A DNA stretch of 34,602 nucleotides from assembly GCA_025454315.1 (NCBI GenBank), contig JALOOP010000027.1, positions 1 to 34,602 of the forward strand. The letters are read 5' to 3'. The notes beneath the pieces were generated by a model that saw only the letters and a program-made list of their open reading frames with translations, ran no database searches and was not told the DNA's origin. This DNA comes from Oculatellaceae cyanobacterium Prado106. GTDB taxonomy: Bacteria; Cyanobacteriota; Cyanobacteriia; Elainellales; Elainellaceae. Position 1 is the first letter of the stretch, and each line of letters starts with the position of its first letter. This document shows, piece after piece, positions 1-7,643 of this stretch. Both the position numbers and the translations under genes were made by a program.

Positions 1-2
1 GA

Positions 3-71
3 GAATTGATCGATTTTTCGATGATTGAAGGAAAGCTGAGAACGCTATCCATAGTGGCTCAGGAGTTTTAA
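3..71 (+). CDS. Possible C-terminal end of an unidentified gene (partial)
   Basis: An open frame enters from the left edge and stops with TAA at 69-71, giving 22 residues that end in Val-Ala-Gln-Glu-Phe. The composition is protein-like, but the piece is too short to assign to a family. It could equally be chance. Its real length lies outside the window. Confidence 0.25.
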   Translation, partial: ELIDFSMIEGKLRTLSIVAQEF

Positions 72-98
72 ATTCCAAATCTGGAGCCTGAGTAGTTA

Positions 99-335
99 CT
101 AAAAATAAAAATCAATATATCCCGGTGTCACCTTCCCACTCGGGTGAAAAATCTTGACATCCTTATCAAAACAGTAAGGATCATCCACCACACTTCCCTT
201 CGCATCCGGACGCGGCACCCCCAGCGCATCACAGAGTTCTGCAAAAAACATTTGATAATTGGCTCGCTCATTGCCGCTAGAATTTTGCCAGCGGGTAATA
301 AACGATTCAACGCGATTCACATCCAGAGGAGTCAT
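99..335 (-). pseudogene. 5' remnant of an MmeI-like class DNA methyltransferase
   Basis: The 78 residues starting MTPLDVNRVESFITRW resemble the extreme N-terminus of the large MmeI-like/type IIL restriction-methylation proteins. Conserved-looking pieces are the FITRW helix, a Gly-Asn-Glu-Arg-Ala-Asn-Tyr turn, LCDALGVPRP, and a final GYIDFYF. In intact relatives the last piece leads into the Lys-Arg-Gly and EAKQ nuclease core. Here a TAG stop follows immediately, so about nine tenths of the expected protein of roughly 900-1,000 residues is missing. An upstream in-frame TTG would extend the frame to 365, but family comparison favours the ATG at 335. It is a non-functional stump, and its target-recognition and methyltransferase domains are absent. 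The family assignment rests on recalled motif similarity. Confidence 0.6.
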
Positions 336-365
336 GACAAAATGAGCTAGAGAGAACAAGAGCAT

Positions 366-743
366 GAGCAGCCTTTCTCTTTTAGCTTTAAAGGGGCGAT
401 CGCATGTCCGCAGACCCCAAAATACGCGAGTATCAAATCACACGTTGGAGAGCCGAACCTTCCAGGAGGAGTCCAGGAACCTTGCTACAACCCTCAATGA
501 TTTCTAAAAGTTTCCTGAACTGCGCATTCTCTCCAGGGTTTCACGCCCCCCAGCCCCCAACTTTGGGGGAGCCAAACCTTTATGGAGCTTTCTTTGAGTC
601 TTCTTGGGAAATTCCCTGAACTCTCCACGGCTCAAAGTCCCCCAGAATTGAGAATTGGGGGATTTAGGGGGCGAAACACCTCGAAGCGGAGCCAACCCAA
701 CTTATCTATATCCGATCGAGGTTGAAGCTAGCGATCGCCCCCC
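366..743. other. Gene-poor stretch with two GC-rich palindromes
   Basis: No convincing gene lies here. Two C5/G5 palindromes stand out. One at 554-569 has perfect 7-nt arms (CCCCCAA, 2-nt loop, TTGGGGG). The other at 638-662 has arms of about 10 nt with one 2-nt bulge. Such C5/G5 hairpins are common intergenic repeats in cyanobacteria. The short open frames crossing them are by-products of the composition. Confidence 0.5.
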
Positions 744-1030
744 GTTGCATCCACCATTAGATCAATTTCATCCACGAGTGAACCCATTTCATCCACGAGT
801 GAACCCATTTCATCCACGAGTGGACCCATTTCATCCACGAGTGGATCAATTTCATTCACGAGTGGACCGATTTCATTCACGAGTGGATCAATTTCATTCA
901 CGAGTGGACCGATTTCATTCACGAGTGGACCGATTTCATTCACGAGTGAACCGATTTCATCCACGAGTGGACCGATTTCATTCACGAGTGAACCGATTTC
1001 ATCCACGAGTGGACCGATTTCATTCACTTT
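744..1030. repeat. 21-nt tandem array, 12 full units plus degenerate ends
   Basis: Full units start every 21 nt from 765 to 996. A degenerate unit precedes them (744-764) and a partial unit follows (1017 on). Each unit is ATTTCATYCACGAGTG followed by RAYC and one variable base. The core contains a 5-bp dyad around GA (TTCAC-GA-GTGAA or TCCAC-GA-GTGGA) that is perfect in 6 of 12 units. Because 21 is a multiple of three and the unit lacks stops in those frames, open frames run through it on both strands with 7-residue repeats. There is no sign of a real start signal or a non-repetitive domain, so I treat it as non-coding. There are no spacers, so it is not CRISPR. Confidence 0.85.
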
Positions 1031-1231
1031 TAGAGCTTTTGAGCTTAATTAAAGTCTGATTTTATACATTTGTTGCTTAAAAATACGGAGCTATTCACCG
1101 AGATTCACTGAAGCATTCCTCAAATATCCTGGAATCTACGGCTCTCATTGGGGCGATCGCTCTCTAAATTAAGGGTATTCGATGATACTCGTCGATGTAA
1201 AACCATACAGAAAAGGGAGCATCCCTCACTC

Positions 1232-1525
1232 ATGTTGACTGAAAAAGTAAATTCTCATGTCGTCAGTGCCGTCCAACTCGGCATCGACAAACTGCGATCG
1301 ATTGATCCGGAACTGGACGAACTTCGCAAAAAAGGCCGCGCCATCAAAACCCGCGAACGACAACTCCGCACCCACATTAAACAAATGGTGATGGGTGTCG
1401 GTGCCCGCTACGGCGAAGACAGCGAAGAATTTGCCGCCGTCCAAAAACTCTGGAAACTCACCAAGCGCACCCGCCCCGCCCCCAATCCTGCTCCCGGTTC
1501 TGAGACAACCCCGATCGCCGATTAA
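1232..1525 (+). CDS. Small hypothetical protein, charged and helical
   Basis: The frame encodes 97 residues starting MLTEKVNSHVV at an ATG. It could be extended upstream to 1148, but the extension has no family-like sequence and AAAAGGGAG at about 1211-1219 sits upstream of this ATG. The body is a run of amphipathic helices (LRSIDPELDELRKKGRAIKTRERQ), followed by a Pro-rich tail. There is no signal peptide or membrane segment. I do not recognise the family. Codon usage is like that of neighbouring genes, and a strong terminator follows at 1581-1617, both of which support a real gene. The function is unknown. The helical, highly charged middle could be a small coiled coil. Confidence 0.65.
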   Translation: MLTEKVNSHVVSAVQLGIDKLRSIDPELDELRKKGRAIKTRERQLRTHIKQMVMGVGARYGEDSEEFAAVQKLWKLTKRTRPAPNPAPGSETTPIAD

Positions 1526-1580
1526 GCCCGGTCGTTGGTCGTTGGTCATTTGTTATTGGCATTGGTTACCTCCTATGAAC

Positions 1581-1617
1581 AAAGCCCTCCGAAATCGCAA
1601 GGACTTCGGAGGGCTTT
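1581..1617 (+). terminator. Rho-independent terminator
   Basis: A perfect 13-bp stem (AAAGCCCTCCGAA with TTCGGAGGGCTTT) encloses an 11-nt loop, and the 3' arm ends in TTT. It lies 55 nt after the stop of the small gene ending at 1525. Confidence 0.9.
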
Positions 1618-1723
1618 ATTTGAGGAGTAGGCGATCGTCTATCAGGATTCGTCATGTTTCACTTGGACGATATTTTGACTACACTTGCTTAGTCATAGGA
1701 TGGTGAGAAGTGATCTTAAGTAG

Positions 1724-2104
1724 TTGGAGAAGAGGGGTTTTAGCCAATTGAGTTTAGGTCAGCAGATGACTGCGATCGCGAGTCAGTTTACATTGTTTGA
1801 ATGTGTTGAATGTGCAGCAGCACTTCGACATTTTTTAACTGAGCAAGATATACCCGGAATACATATCAAGCTATTTACAGGAACAGTAGACAGACCCTTG
1901 TGTAACATCTACTGCGATACAATTGAACAAGTTATCTCATTGAATGGACGGCATGAGGCAATCGCCATAGAGATTGATGGACAAGAGAAGGTCTTTGATA
2001 ACATCTACCCTCAAGGGATTTCCAGGGTAGAATGGCTTGAGAGCTTTCACAGCCCGGTGCAAGATCTAGGACTGGATTTCCAAATTACAGAAACCTTTTT
2101 GTAA
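1724..2104 (+). CDS. Free-standing papain-fold toxin-like protein (Tox-PL-2 type)
   Basis: The frame gives 126 residues from a TTG at 1724 or 112 from the ATG at 1766. A TAG lies just before 1724, so it is not the tail of a longer polymorphic toxin. The layout fits the small papain-fold toxin family: FTLFECVEC with Cys27 (or Cys30) as the likely nucleophile, a central CNIYCDT strand, NGRHEAIAI with His77, and VFDNIYP with Asp92 completing a Cys-His-Asp triad. The tail SPVQDLG also looks like the family. No signal peptide or trafficking domain is present. The next gene follows after 13 nt and is the likely immunity partner. Toxicity is inferred from the family. The protein could instead be a domesticated peptidase-like domain. 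Confidence 0.7.
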   Translation: MEKRGFSQLSLGQQMTAIASQFTLFECVECAAALRHFLTEQDIPGIHIKLFTGTVDRPLCNIYCDTIEQVISLNGRHEAIAIEIDGQEKVFDNIYPQGISRVEWLESFHSPVQDLGLDFQITETFL

Positions 2105-2117
2105 ACAGAGGTGAGAC

Positions 2118-2489
2118 ATGGTTGAATTCTATGACCTGATCCACAACATCGAGAAGCGTCCGGCCCTGTATTTAGGACAGCCTACCATCACCCATCTTGG
2201 AACATTTCTTGCCGGATACAATTTCGCCCGTCGCCAACTGGGCATTCCTCAAACCGAACAAGAGCAAAGATTCTCCGAATTCCAAGAATGGATCGAGCAG
2301 AAGTTTAAAGTGCGATCCAGCCAATCCTGGGAAAAAATCATTTTGTTCTATTCTCAAGATGAATTCAGCGCGTTGAAATTCTTCTTTACCCTATTCCATG
2401 AGTTCTCTCAAGAAGCTGTTAAAGAAACCGTTCAAGCAACCGTCGAATCCCTAGAGGGGCGATCGCGGCTGTCCATCCCATCTCCTTAA
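2118..2489 (+). CDS. Probable immunity/partner protein of the papain-fold toxin
   Basis: This 123-residue protein starts at an ATG with a good ribosome site (AGAGGTGAG). It begins with MVEFYDLIHNIEKRPALYLG, then a short loop and LGTFLAGYNFARRQLGI. An acidic helix-rich part follows, with FQEWIEQKF, SSQSWEKIILFYS, and DEFSALKFFFTLFHEF. The N-terminal RPALYLG-x(6)-L-x(2)-FL-x-GY pattern recurs in small cyanobacterial proteins beside toxin-like genes. The acidic, soluble character and the 13-nt spacing fit a cytoplasmic immunity protein. The function is inferred from position only; no catalytic motif is visible. The last 15 or so residues cross a HIP1 site and are low in complexity. Confidence 0.6.
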   Translation: MVEFYDLIHNIEKRPALYLGQPTITHLGTFLAGYNFARRQLGIPQTEQEQRFSEFQEWIEQKFKVRSSQSWEKIILFYSQDEFSALKFFFTLFHEFSQEAVKETVQATVESLEGRSRLSIPSP

Positions 2490-2682
2490 GAAAATCTGTA
2501 AACTTGGGGATGAGCGCGAATTATCCCTCCCCCATGCATTGTGTCATTCCAACTGGGGATGGTAAGGTCATTTCCTGTTCCGTTTCCGCATGGAATCGCT
2601 GATCCTGTATTCGGCATCACAGTCTGCGATTCCATCCTTCATTCCATCGTTTTGCTTCCTTCACTACCCACCCCATTCCAGT

Positions 2683-4353
2683 ATGCATCTTCACTTCAAG
2701 CTTCCTTGCTATACAGCAGGGCTATTTTTCCTTGCACAACTTTTGATATCTGGCTGTACTCAACCTGCATCACCCCCCTCCACCTCTACATCCTCCTCCC
2801 CATCTTCATCCGCATCCTCCACATCTTCCCAAAATCCCTCTCAGGGATCGGCCAACCAGATTGTCTTGGCGATCGGTGGTGAAAGCGAAGAAGGCTACGA
2901 TCCAACCCTGGGCTGGGGACGCTATGGTGCGCCTCTGTTTCAAAGCACCCTCCTGCGCCGCAACGAAAATCTAGAATTTGTTAATGACTTGGCGACAGAT
3001 TACAGCGTGAGTGACGATCGCAAAGTCTGGACAGTGAATATCCGGAGTGATGCCAAATTCACCGATGGCAAACCCGTGACGGCTGCTGATGTCGCCTATA
3101 CCTTTACCAAAGCGGCTGAGACGGGCGGCTTAACCGATGTCACGATGCTGGAGGCGGCAGTGGCGATCGACCCAGACACCGTAGAACTGCGCCTGAAGCA
3201 ACCCCAGAGTACATTCATCAATCGATTGGCAACCCTGGGCATTGTGCCCAAACATGCCCACGGCAAAGACTATGCCCGCAACCCCATCGGCTCAGGCCCC
3301 TACAAACTGGTGCAGTGGGACGAAGGCCAGCAGTTGATTGTCGAAGCTAATCCCGACTACTACGGCGAACCGCCTGCCATTCAACGATTGGTGTTTCTCT
3401 TCACCGAAGAAGACGCAGCCTTTGCCGCAGCCAAGGCGGGGCAGGCACAGGTGGCAGCGGTTCCCCAATCCCTGGCCGTCCAGCAAATTGACGGCATGAA
3501 GCTCTACGATGTCACCAGTGTGGATAATCGTGGACTGATGTTCCCCTTTCCCCGCAGCAACGCCAAAACCACCCCCAAAGGCAAAGCGGTGGGCAATGAT
3601 GTCACGGCGGATAAGGCGATTCGGCAGGCGATTAATGTGGCGATCGATCGCCAAGCCCTGGTGGCAGGGGTGCTAGAAGGCTACGGTTCGCCTGCCTATG
3701 GCCCGGTGAGCGGTTTGGCCTGGGAGCAAGCCAACGCCAAAATCCAGGATGCCGACCCTGACCAAGCACAGAAAATCTTGGCCGATGGCGGCTGGAAGGA
3801 TAGTAATGGGGATGGCATTCTAGAAAAAAACAATCTCAAGGCTGAATTCAACCTGCTCTATCCGGCCAGCGACAGCATCCGGCAGGCGCTAGCGCTGTCG
3901 GTCGCCGAAATGATCAAACCCCTCGGCATTCGCGCCAATGTCCAGGGCAAAAGCTGGGACGAAATCACCCCCCTGATGCACAGCAATGTCGTCCTGTTTG
4001 GCTGGGGCAGCCACGACCAAACCGAAATGTACAACCTCTATCACAGCAAATCGGCGCAGGGCGACTTCTACAATGCAGGCTACTACGCCAACGCAGCGAT
4101 CGACAAAACCCTCGATCTAGCCATGGGTGCCCCCTCTGAGGCCGAAGCGATCGCCTTCTGGAAAGCAGCCCAATGGGATGGTCAAAATGGTTTTACGGCC
4201 AAGGGTGACGCGGCCTGGGCCTGGCTGGTGAACCTGGATCACACCTATTTTGTCAGCCAATGCCTGGATATCGGCAAGCCCCAGGTAGAACCCCATGGCC
4301 ATGGCTGGCCGATCACTGCCAACATCGCCAACTGGAAATGGACATGCCCCTAA
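2683..4353 (+). CDS. ABC importer substrate-binding lipoprotein (peptide/nickel family 5)
   Basis: The protein has 556 residues from the ATG at 2683. That start gives a lipoprotein signal with lipobox LISGC (Cys25); the longer frame from 2590 would bury it. A Ser/Thr/Pro-rich tether follows (about residues 27-65). Then comes a solute-binding family 5 domain with the hallmark pieces FTDGKPVTAADVAYTF, GSGPYKL, IRQAINVAIDRQALV, and a lobe with FNLLYPASDSIRQ. The C-terminus carries HGHGWP at 538-543, a histidine-rich stretch that might help bind metal. It opens an operon with two permeases and two ATPases, the gene order of NikABCDE and Opp systems. The stop overlaps the first permease start. Nickel (or a nickel chelate) and peptides are both possible substrates; the sequence alone does not decide. 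Confidence 0.85.
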   Translation: MHLHFKLPCYTAGLFFLAQLLISGCTQPASPPSTSTSSSPSSSASSTSSQNPSQGSANQIVLAIGGESEEGYDPTLGWGRYGAPLFQSTLLRRNENLEFVNDLATDYSVSDDRKVWTVNIRSDAKFTDGKPVTAADVAYTFTKAAETGGLTDVTMLEAAVAIDPDTVELRLKQPQSTFINRLATLGIVPKHAHGKDYARNPIGSGPYKLVQWDEGQQLIVEANPDYYGEPPAIQRLVFLFTEEDAAFAAAKAGQAQVAAVPQSLAVQQIDGMKLYDVTSVDNRGLMFPFPRSNAKTTPKGKAVGNDVTADKAIRQAINVAIDRQALVAGVLEGYGSPAYGPVSGLAWEQANAKIQDADPDQAQKILADGGWKDSNGDGILEKNNLKAEFNLLYPASDSIRQALALSVAEMIKPLGIRANVQGKSWDEITPLMHSNVVLFGWGSHDQTEMYNLYHSKSAQGDFYNAGYYANAAIDKTLDLAMGAPSEAEAIAFWKAAQWDGQNGFTAKGDAAWAWLVNLDHTYFVSQCLDIGKPQVEPHGHGWPITANIANWKWTCP

Positions 4354-5327
4354 CCGCGATCGCCACCTTTCTCGTTCGCAAGCTGATCCGGCTCATCCTG
4401 CTGCTAGTGGCCGTGTCCATCTTCAGCTTTGTCCTGGTCAGCCTCTCCCCCGTTGACCCGGTCAGCGCCTATGTGGGAGCCGACATGCTGCAAATTAGCC
4501 CCGAACAGCGTGACCTGATTGCTCAGCGCTGGGGACTCGACGAACCGATGACCACGCGCTTTGTCCTCTGGTTGCGCCAGCTAGCAAGCGGCAATCTGGG
4601 CATGTCCATGATCTTTAACCAACCCGTGGCAACGGTCATTGCCAATCGTTTTCAAGCTTCTTTGCAAATGCTGGCGATCGCCTGGTTGATCTCGGGTTTG
4701 CTGGGTCTGACGCTGGGCATTCTGGCCGGGGCAAAAGCTGGGTCTTGGGGCGATCGCCTGATTCGCTTCTATGCCTATACCCTGGCCTCTTCGCCGACCT
4801 TTTGGGTGGGGCTACTGCTGCTGATTGGCTTTGCCGTAACGCTCAAGGTTGCGCCCATCTGCTGTGCTGCACCGCCCGGTGTGCTGGCCGCAGATGTCAC
4901 CCTATGGCAGCGCATTCACCATCTGCTGCTACCCGCCATCACCCTGAGCATCATTGGAGTAGCTAATATTGCGTTGCATACTCGACAAAAATTGATTGAA
5001 GTATTGCAGAGCGATTACGTTCTGTTTGCGCGGGCTCAGGGAGAAAGTTTGGTCGGTGTCATCCGTCATCACGGACTTCGCAATATCATTCTGCCAGCCA
5101 TTACCTTGCAGTTTGCTTCTTTGAGTGAACTCTTTGGCGGTTCTGTTCTCGCTGAGCAGGTGTTTGCCTATCCCGGTTTGGGTCAGGCCACGGTCGAAGC
5201 GGCGTTACGCAGCGATGTACCACTGTTAGTTGGCATTGTCTTTTTTAGTGCGCTGTTTGTCTATACCGGAAATGCGATCGCTGACCTCACCTACCAAATC
5301 ATCGATCCCCGAATTCGTCTCTCCTAA
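4344..5327 (+). CDS. ABC importer permease 1 (NikB/DppB type)
   Basis: The protein has 327 residues from ATG 4344; another in-frame ATG lies 6 nt upstream at 4338. Either start overlaps the end of the binding-protein gene, which implies translational coupling. An N-terminal membrane helix (LIRLILLLVAVSIFSFVLV) precedes a short conserved loop with LSPVDPV. The usual five further helices follow. The cytoplasmic EAA-like loop is near SDYVLFARAQGESLVGVIRHHGLRN, with its conserved Gly. The C-terminus ends DPRIRLS, as in intact relatives. The last codons plus the stop (5313-5327) are the first unit of a tandem repeat continuing downstream. It pairs with the product of the next gene, which appears damaged. 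Confidence 0.85.
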   Translation: MPLTAIATFLVRKLIRLILLLVAVSIFSFVLVSLSPVDPVSAYVGADMLQISPEQRDLIAQRWGLDEPMTTRFVLWLRQLASGNLGMSMIFNQPVATVIANRFQASLQMLAIAWLISGLLGLTLGILAGAKAGSWGDRLIRFYAYTLASSPTFWVGLLLLIGFAVTLKVAPICCAAPPGVLAADVTLWQRIHHLLLPAITLSIIGVANIALHTRQKLIEVLQSDYVLFARAQGESLVGVIRHHGLRNIILPAITLQFASLSELFGGSVLAEQVFAYPGLGQATVEAALRSDVPLLVGIVFFSALFVYTGNAIADLTYQIIDPRIRLS

Positions 5328-5583
5328 ATTCGATTCGTCTCTCCTAAATTCGTCTCTCCTAAATTCGTCTCTCCTAAATGCTTCCCTGGAATCTGCCCCA
5401 AACTCTTTTCTGAAACTTTCCCTGAAATCCTTCCTAGAATCCTCCCTGGAACCTCTTCTAGAATCTTCCCTGGAACCTCTTTCAGAATCTTCCTGGAGTT
5501 ATTTCTAGAACCTTTCCTGGAACCTCTTCTAGAATCTTCCTGGAGTGTTTCTAGAACCTTTCCTGGAATCTGCCCCAAACTCT
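5313..5583. repeat. Tandem repeats grown from the permease 3' end
   Basis: The 15-mer ATTCGTCTCTCCTAA, which encodes the last residues and stop of permease 1, occurs at 5313, 5333, 5348 and 5363, with an extra ATTCG between the first two copies. It is followed by a second, CT-rich family built on TCCTGGAACCT and TCTAGAATCT. Within that, CCTGGAATCTGCCCCAAACT occurs at both ends of the stretch (about 5386 and 5564). Open frames through it are repeats of Leu-Asn-Ser-Ser type and are not credible proteins. Confidence 0.8.
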
Positions 5584-5593
5584 GTCCTAACCC

Positions 5594-6380
5594 ATGACTT
5601 TTCCTGTTCCTTCCCCGGCTTCATCCCGATCGCTCCGACTGTTCAATCGTCTCAATCGTCGTCAACGGACTTTGCTGGCGATCGCCATTTGTGTCGGCTG
5701 TTTGGCGGCGATCGTCCTCAGCAGTTGGCTTTTGGGATATGTTGACGCGATCGCTCCACGGCATGTCCTTGAGTGTGCGGGTGGGTCTGCTGGCAGCCAG
5801 CTTTAGCGCCATCATTGGCACCGCTCTGGGGCTGATTTCAGGAACGCTGGGCGGCAAAGTAGACAGTGTCATTACCTGGATTATCGATGTCTTTTTCAGC
5901 CTGCCCCACTTGGTGCTGCTGATTATGATTGCCTTTGCCATGGGCGGCGGCACGCGCGGTGTCATTGTGGCGGTCGCGCTGACGCACTGGACAGGGTTAG
6001 CCCGCGTCATTCGGGCAGAAACCCTCCAGGTCAGCCGCTCCGACTATGTGCAAATCTCTCGCAAACTGGGGCGATCGCCCCTCTGGATTGCCCGTCACCA
6101 CATCCTTCCCCATGTCATTCCCCAGCTTTTGGTCGGGTTGATTCTGCTGTTCCCCCACGCGATTTTGCATGAGGCAGCGCTCTCGTTTATTGGCATTGGT
6201 TTGTCTCCCCATTTGCCTGCGATCGGCATTATTCTGGCCGAGTCGATGCGCCATCTCTCCACCGGATACTGGTGGCTAGGAGTGATGCCAGGATTACTGC
6301 TGCTAGCTGCGGTCAAAGCCTTTGATACCCTGGGCGAAAATCTACGCGCCCTCATCGATCCCAAAACCAGCCAAGGATAA
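5594..6380 (+). pseudogene. ABC importer permease 2 (NikC/DppC type), apparent frameshift and internal deletion
   Basis: Two frames each supply part of one permease. From ATG 5594, a basic N-terminus (SRSLRLFNRLNRRQRTLLA) leads into the expected first membrane helix, ending SSWLLG near 5737. The rest of the protein, from DMLTRSLHGMSLSVRVGLL to ALIDPKTSQG, lies in another frame, open from GTG 5691 or ATG 5739 to 6380. Relatives have about 25-40 residues between these parts, including a periplasmic loop and a GTDxxGRD motif; here they are missing. The conserved body is intact, with the cytoplasmic loop SDYVQISRKLGRSPLWIARHHILPH. Either the gene is dead, or a version lacking the first helix is made from an internal start. 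A sequencing or assembly error is also possible. Confidence 0.65.
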
Positions 6381-6542
6381 TTCCTCGAATCATTCCAAGA
6401 TGATTTCAAGATCGTTTTACGAACATTTCAAGATCACGTCAAGGTTATCCCCAGATCATCTCGCAATCATCACCTTAGAATCATCTCCGGATCATTTCCG
6501 AATCATCACTGGCTTATCACTGGAAATTATCTCAGAATCACC
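6381..6542. repeat. Low-complexity degenerate repeat between permease 2 and ATPase 1
   Basis: The 160-nt gap is made of imperfect repeats of AATCATC and GATCATTTC type, including CGGATCATTTCCGAATCATC. I see no promoter or gene in it. It is the second of three repeat-filled gaps in this operon, and its sequence is unrelated to the others. Confidence 0.55.
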
Positions 6543-7469
6543 ATGCTAACGGTTCAGGATCTCAGCGTTACCTTCACAATGTATGACCGAGGGCTGGCGC
6601 AAAAACAGTTGACGGTGATCACCGAATTAGACCTCACGGTGCAGCGTGGGGAGGTGGTGGCGATCGTCGGTGCTAGCGGTTCGGGCAAAAGCCTTCTAGG
6701 TCACGCGATTCTGGGCATTCTCCCGGCTAATGCTCGGGTCGAGGGGGCGATCGCCTTCAATGGAAAACCCCTCACCCCCCAGCGCTGTCAAGCCCTACGC
6801 GGCAAAGAAATTGCCCTGATTCCCCAATCGATCGCCTACCTTGATCCCCTGATGCAGGTGGGTCACCAGGTCAGACGGGTTGCCCAACTCAGCGGCTTGC
6901 CCAAACCCGCCGCCCAAACCCTGGTCGATCAGACCTTCCACCGCTATAGCCTTGCCTCCCCGGTCAAGCAAGCCTATCCTTTTCAAATTTCCGGCGGCAT
7001 GGCGCGCCGAGTCCTGGTGTCTACCGCCGTCGTCAGCCAAGCCGATCTGCTGATTGCCGATGAACCCACACCAGGACTCCACCCCGACGCGGTCAAAGAA
7101 ACCCTCCACCACCTGCGCCAACTCGCCGACGAAGGCAAAGGCGTTATCCTCATCACCCACGACATTGAAGCCGCCCTCCAGATCGCCGACCAGGTCGCCG
7201 TCTTCTACGCCGGAACCACCGTCGAAATCGCCCCCGCCGCCGACTTCCCCCAAGGCAACCTCCGCCACCCCTACACCCAAGCCCTCTGGCGATCGCTCCC
7301 CCAAAACGACTTCCACCCCATTCCCGGCAGCCAACCCACCCCCGACGCCCTCCCCCCCGGCTGTCTCTTTGGCGATCGCTGCCCCTGGGTCACCCCAGCC
7401 TGTCTCAGCGATCGCCCCCCCTCCCGCCAGGTACGCGGCGCGTGGGTGCGGTGTGTTCATGCGAGTTGA
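6543..7469 (+). CDS. ABC importer ATPase 1 (NikD/DppD type)
   Basis: This 308-residue ATPase has all ABC motifs: Walker A GASGSGKS (43-50), Q-loop in IPQS (94), signature SGGMARR (150-156), Walker B LLIADEP (169-175) and switch His206 in ITHD. The signature Met-Ala-Arg-Arg and the D-loop Pro-Gly-Leu-His vary from the common form but occur in metal/peptide importers. The C-terminal extension with CLFGDRCPWVTPAC is the oligopeptide/dipeptide transporter C-terminal region, which in relatives can hold an iron-sulphur cluster. The ATG follows the repeat-filled gap with no good Shine-Dalgarno sequence. It should act as a heterodimer with the ATPase encoded at 7644. Confidence 0.88.
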   Translation: MLTVQDLSVTFTMYDRGLAQKQLTVITELDLTVQRGEVVAIVGASGSGKSLLGHAILGILPANARVEGAIAFNGKPLTPQRCQALRGKEIALIPQSIAYLDPLMQVGHQVRRVAQLSGLPKPAAQTLVDQTFHRYSLASPVKQAYPFQISGGMARRVLVSTAVVSQADLLIADEPTPGLHPDAVKETLHHLRQLADEGKGVILITHDIEAALQIADQVAVFYAGTTVEIAPAADFPQGNLRHPYTQALWRSLPQNDFHPIPGSQPTPDALPPGCLFGDRCPWVTPACLSDRPPSRQVRGAWVRCVHAS

Positions 7470-7485
7470 AAAAGAGTGGATGGGT

Positions 7486-7637
7486 GGGCGAAAGGGGAAA
7501 GGCGAAAGGGGAAAGGCGAAAGGCGAAAGGGGGGACAAAGAAACAATAGCTGGGAGTTTGCTGTTTGACGTTGATCATCTCTTTTTGCCCATCACCCTTT
7601 CCCCTTTCCCCTTTTCCCTTTCCCCTTTCCCCTTCCC
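7486..7637. repeat. Inverted pair of purine/pyrimidine heptamer tracts
   Basis: The gap between the two ATPase genes holds a G/A tract (7486-7534, heptamers GGGGAAA and GGCGAAA) and, 60 nt on, a C/T tract (7595-7637, heptamers CCCCTTT). Together they form a large imperfect inverted repeat. The C/T tract ends 6 nt before the next start codon. The same element occurs at 27561-27610 and 27831-27866. It resembles the heptameric STRR repeats known from cyanobacteria. Confidence 0.85.
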
Positions 7638-7643
7638 AAAACC

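Noticed and set aside
744-1030. CRISPR array
   Set aside because: Units abut with no spacers and are only 21 nt long. The same applies to the 16-nt and 17-nt arrays.
655-1059. 134-residue plus-strand frame with FHPRV repeats, and the matching minus-strand frame of NEIGPLV heptads at 728-1027
   Set aside because: Both arise because the 21-nt unit is a multiple of three and lacks stops in those frames. There are no start signals, and identical repeats on both strands argue against coding.
2541-2682. Longer start for the binding lipoprotein (2590) and an overlapping 113-residue frame
   Set aside because: The lipobox places the true N-terminus at 2683, and the overlapping frame is a shadow.
5230-5578. 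Leu-Asn-Ser-Ser repeat protein on the plus strand and Gly-Lys-Val-Leu type frame on the minus strand
   Set aside because: They only translate the tandem repeat between the permease genes.
6795-7538. Long minus-strand frame of 247 residues opposite ATPase 1
   Set aside because: Shadow of a GC-rich ABC ATPase gene; Gly/Val-rich composition and no motif.
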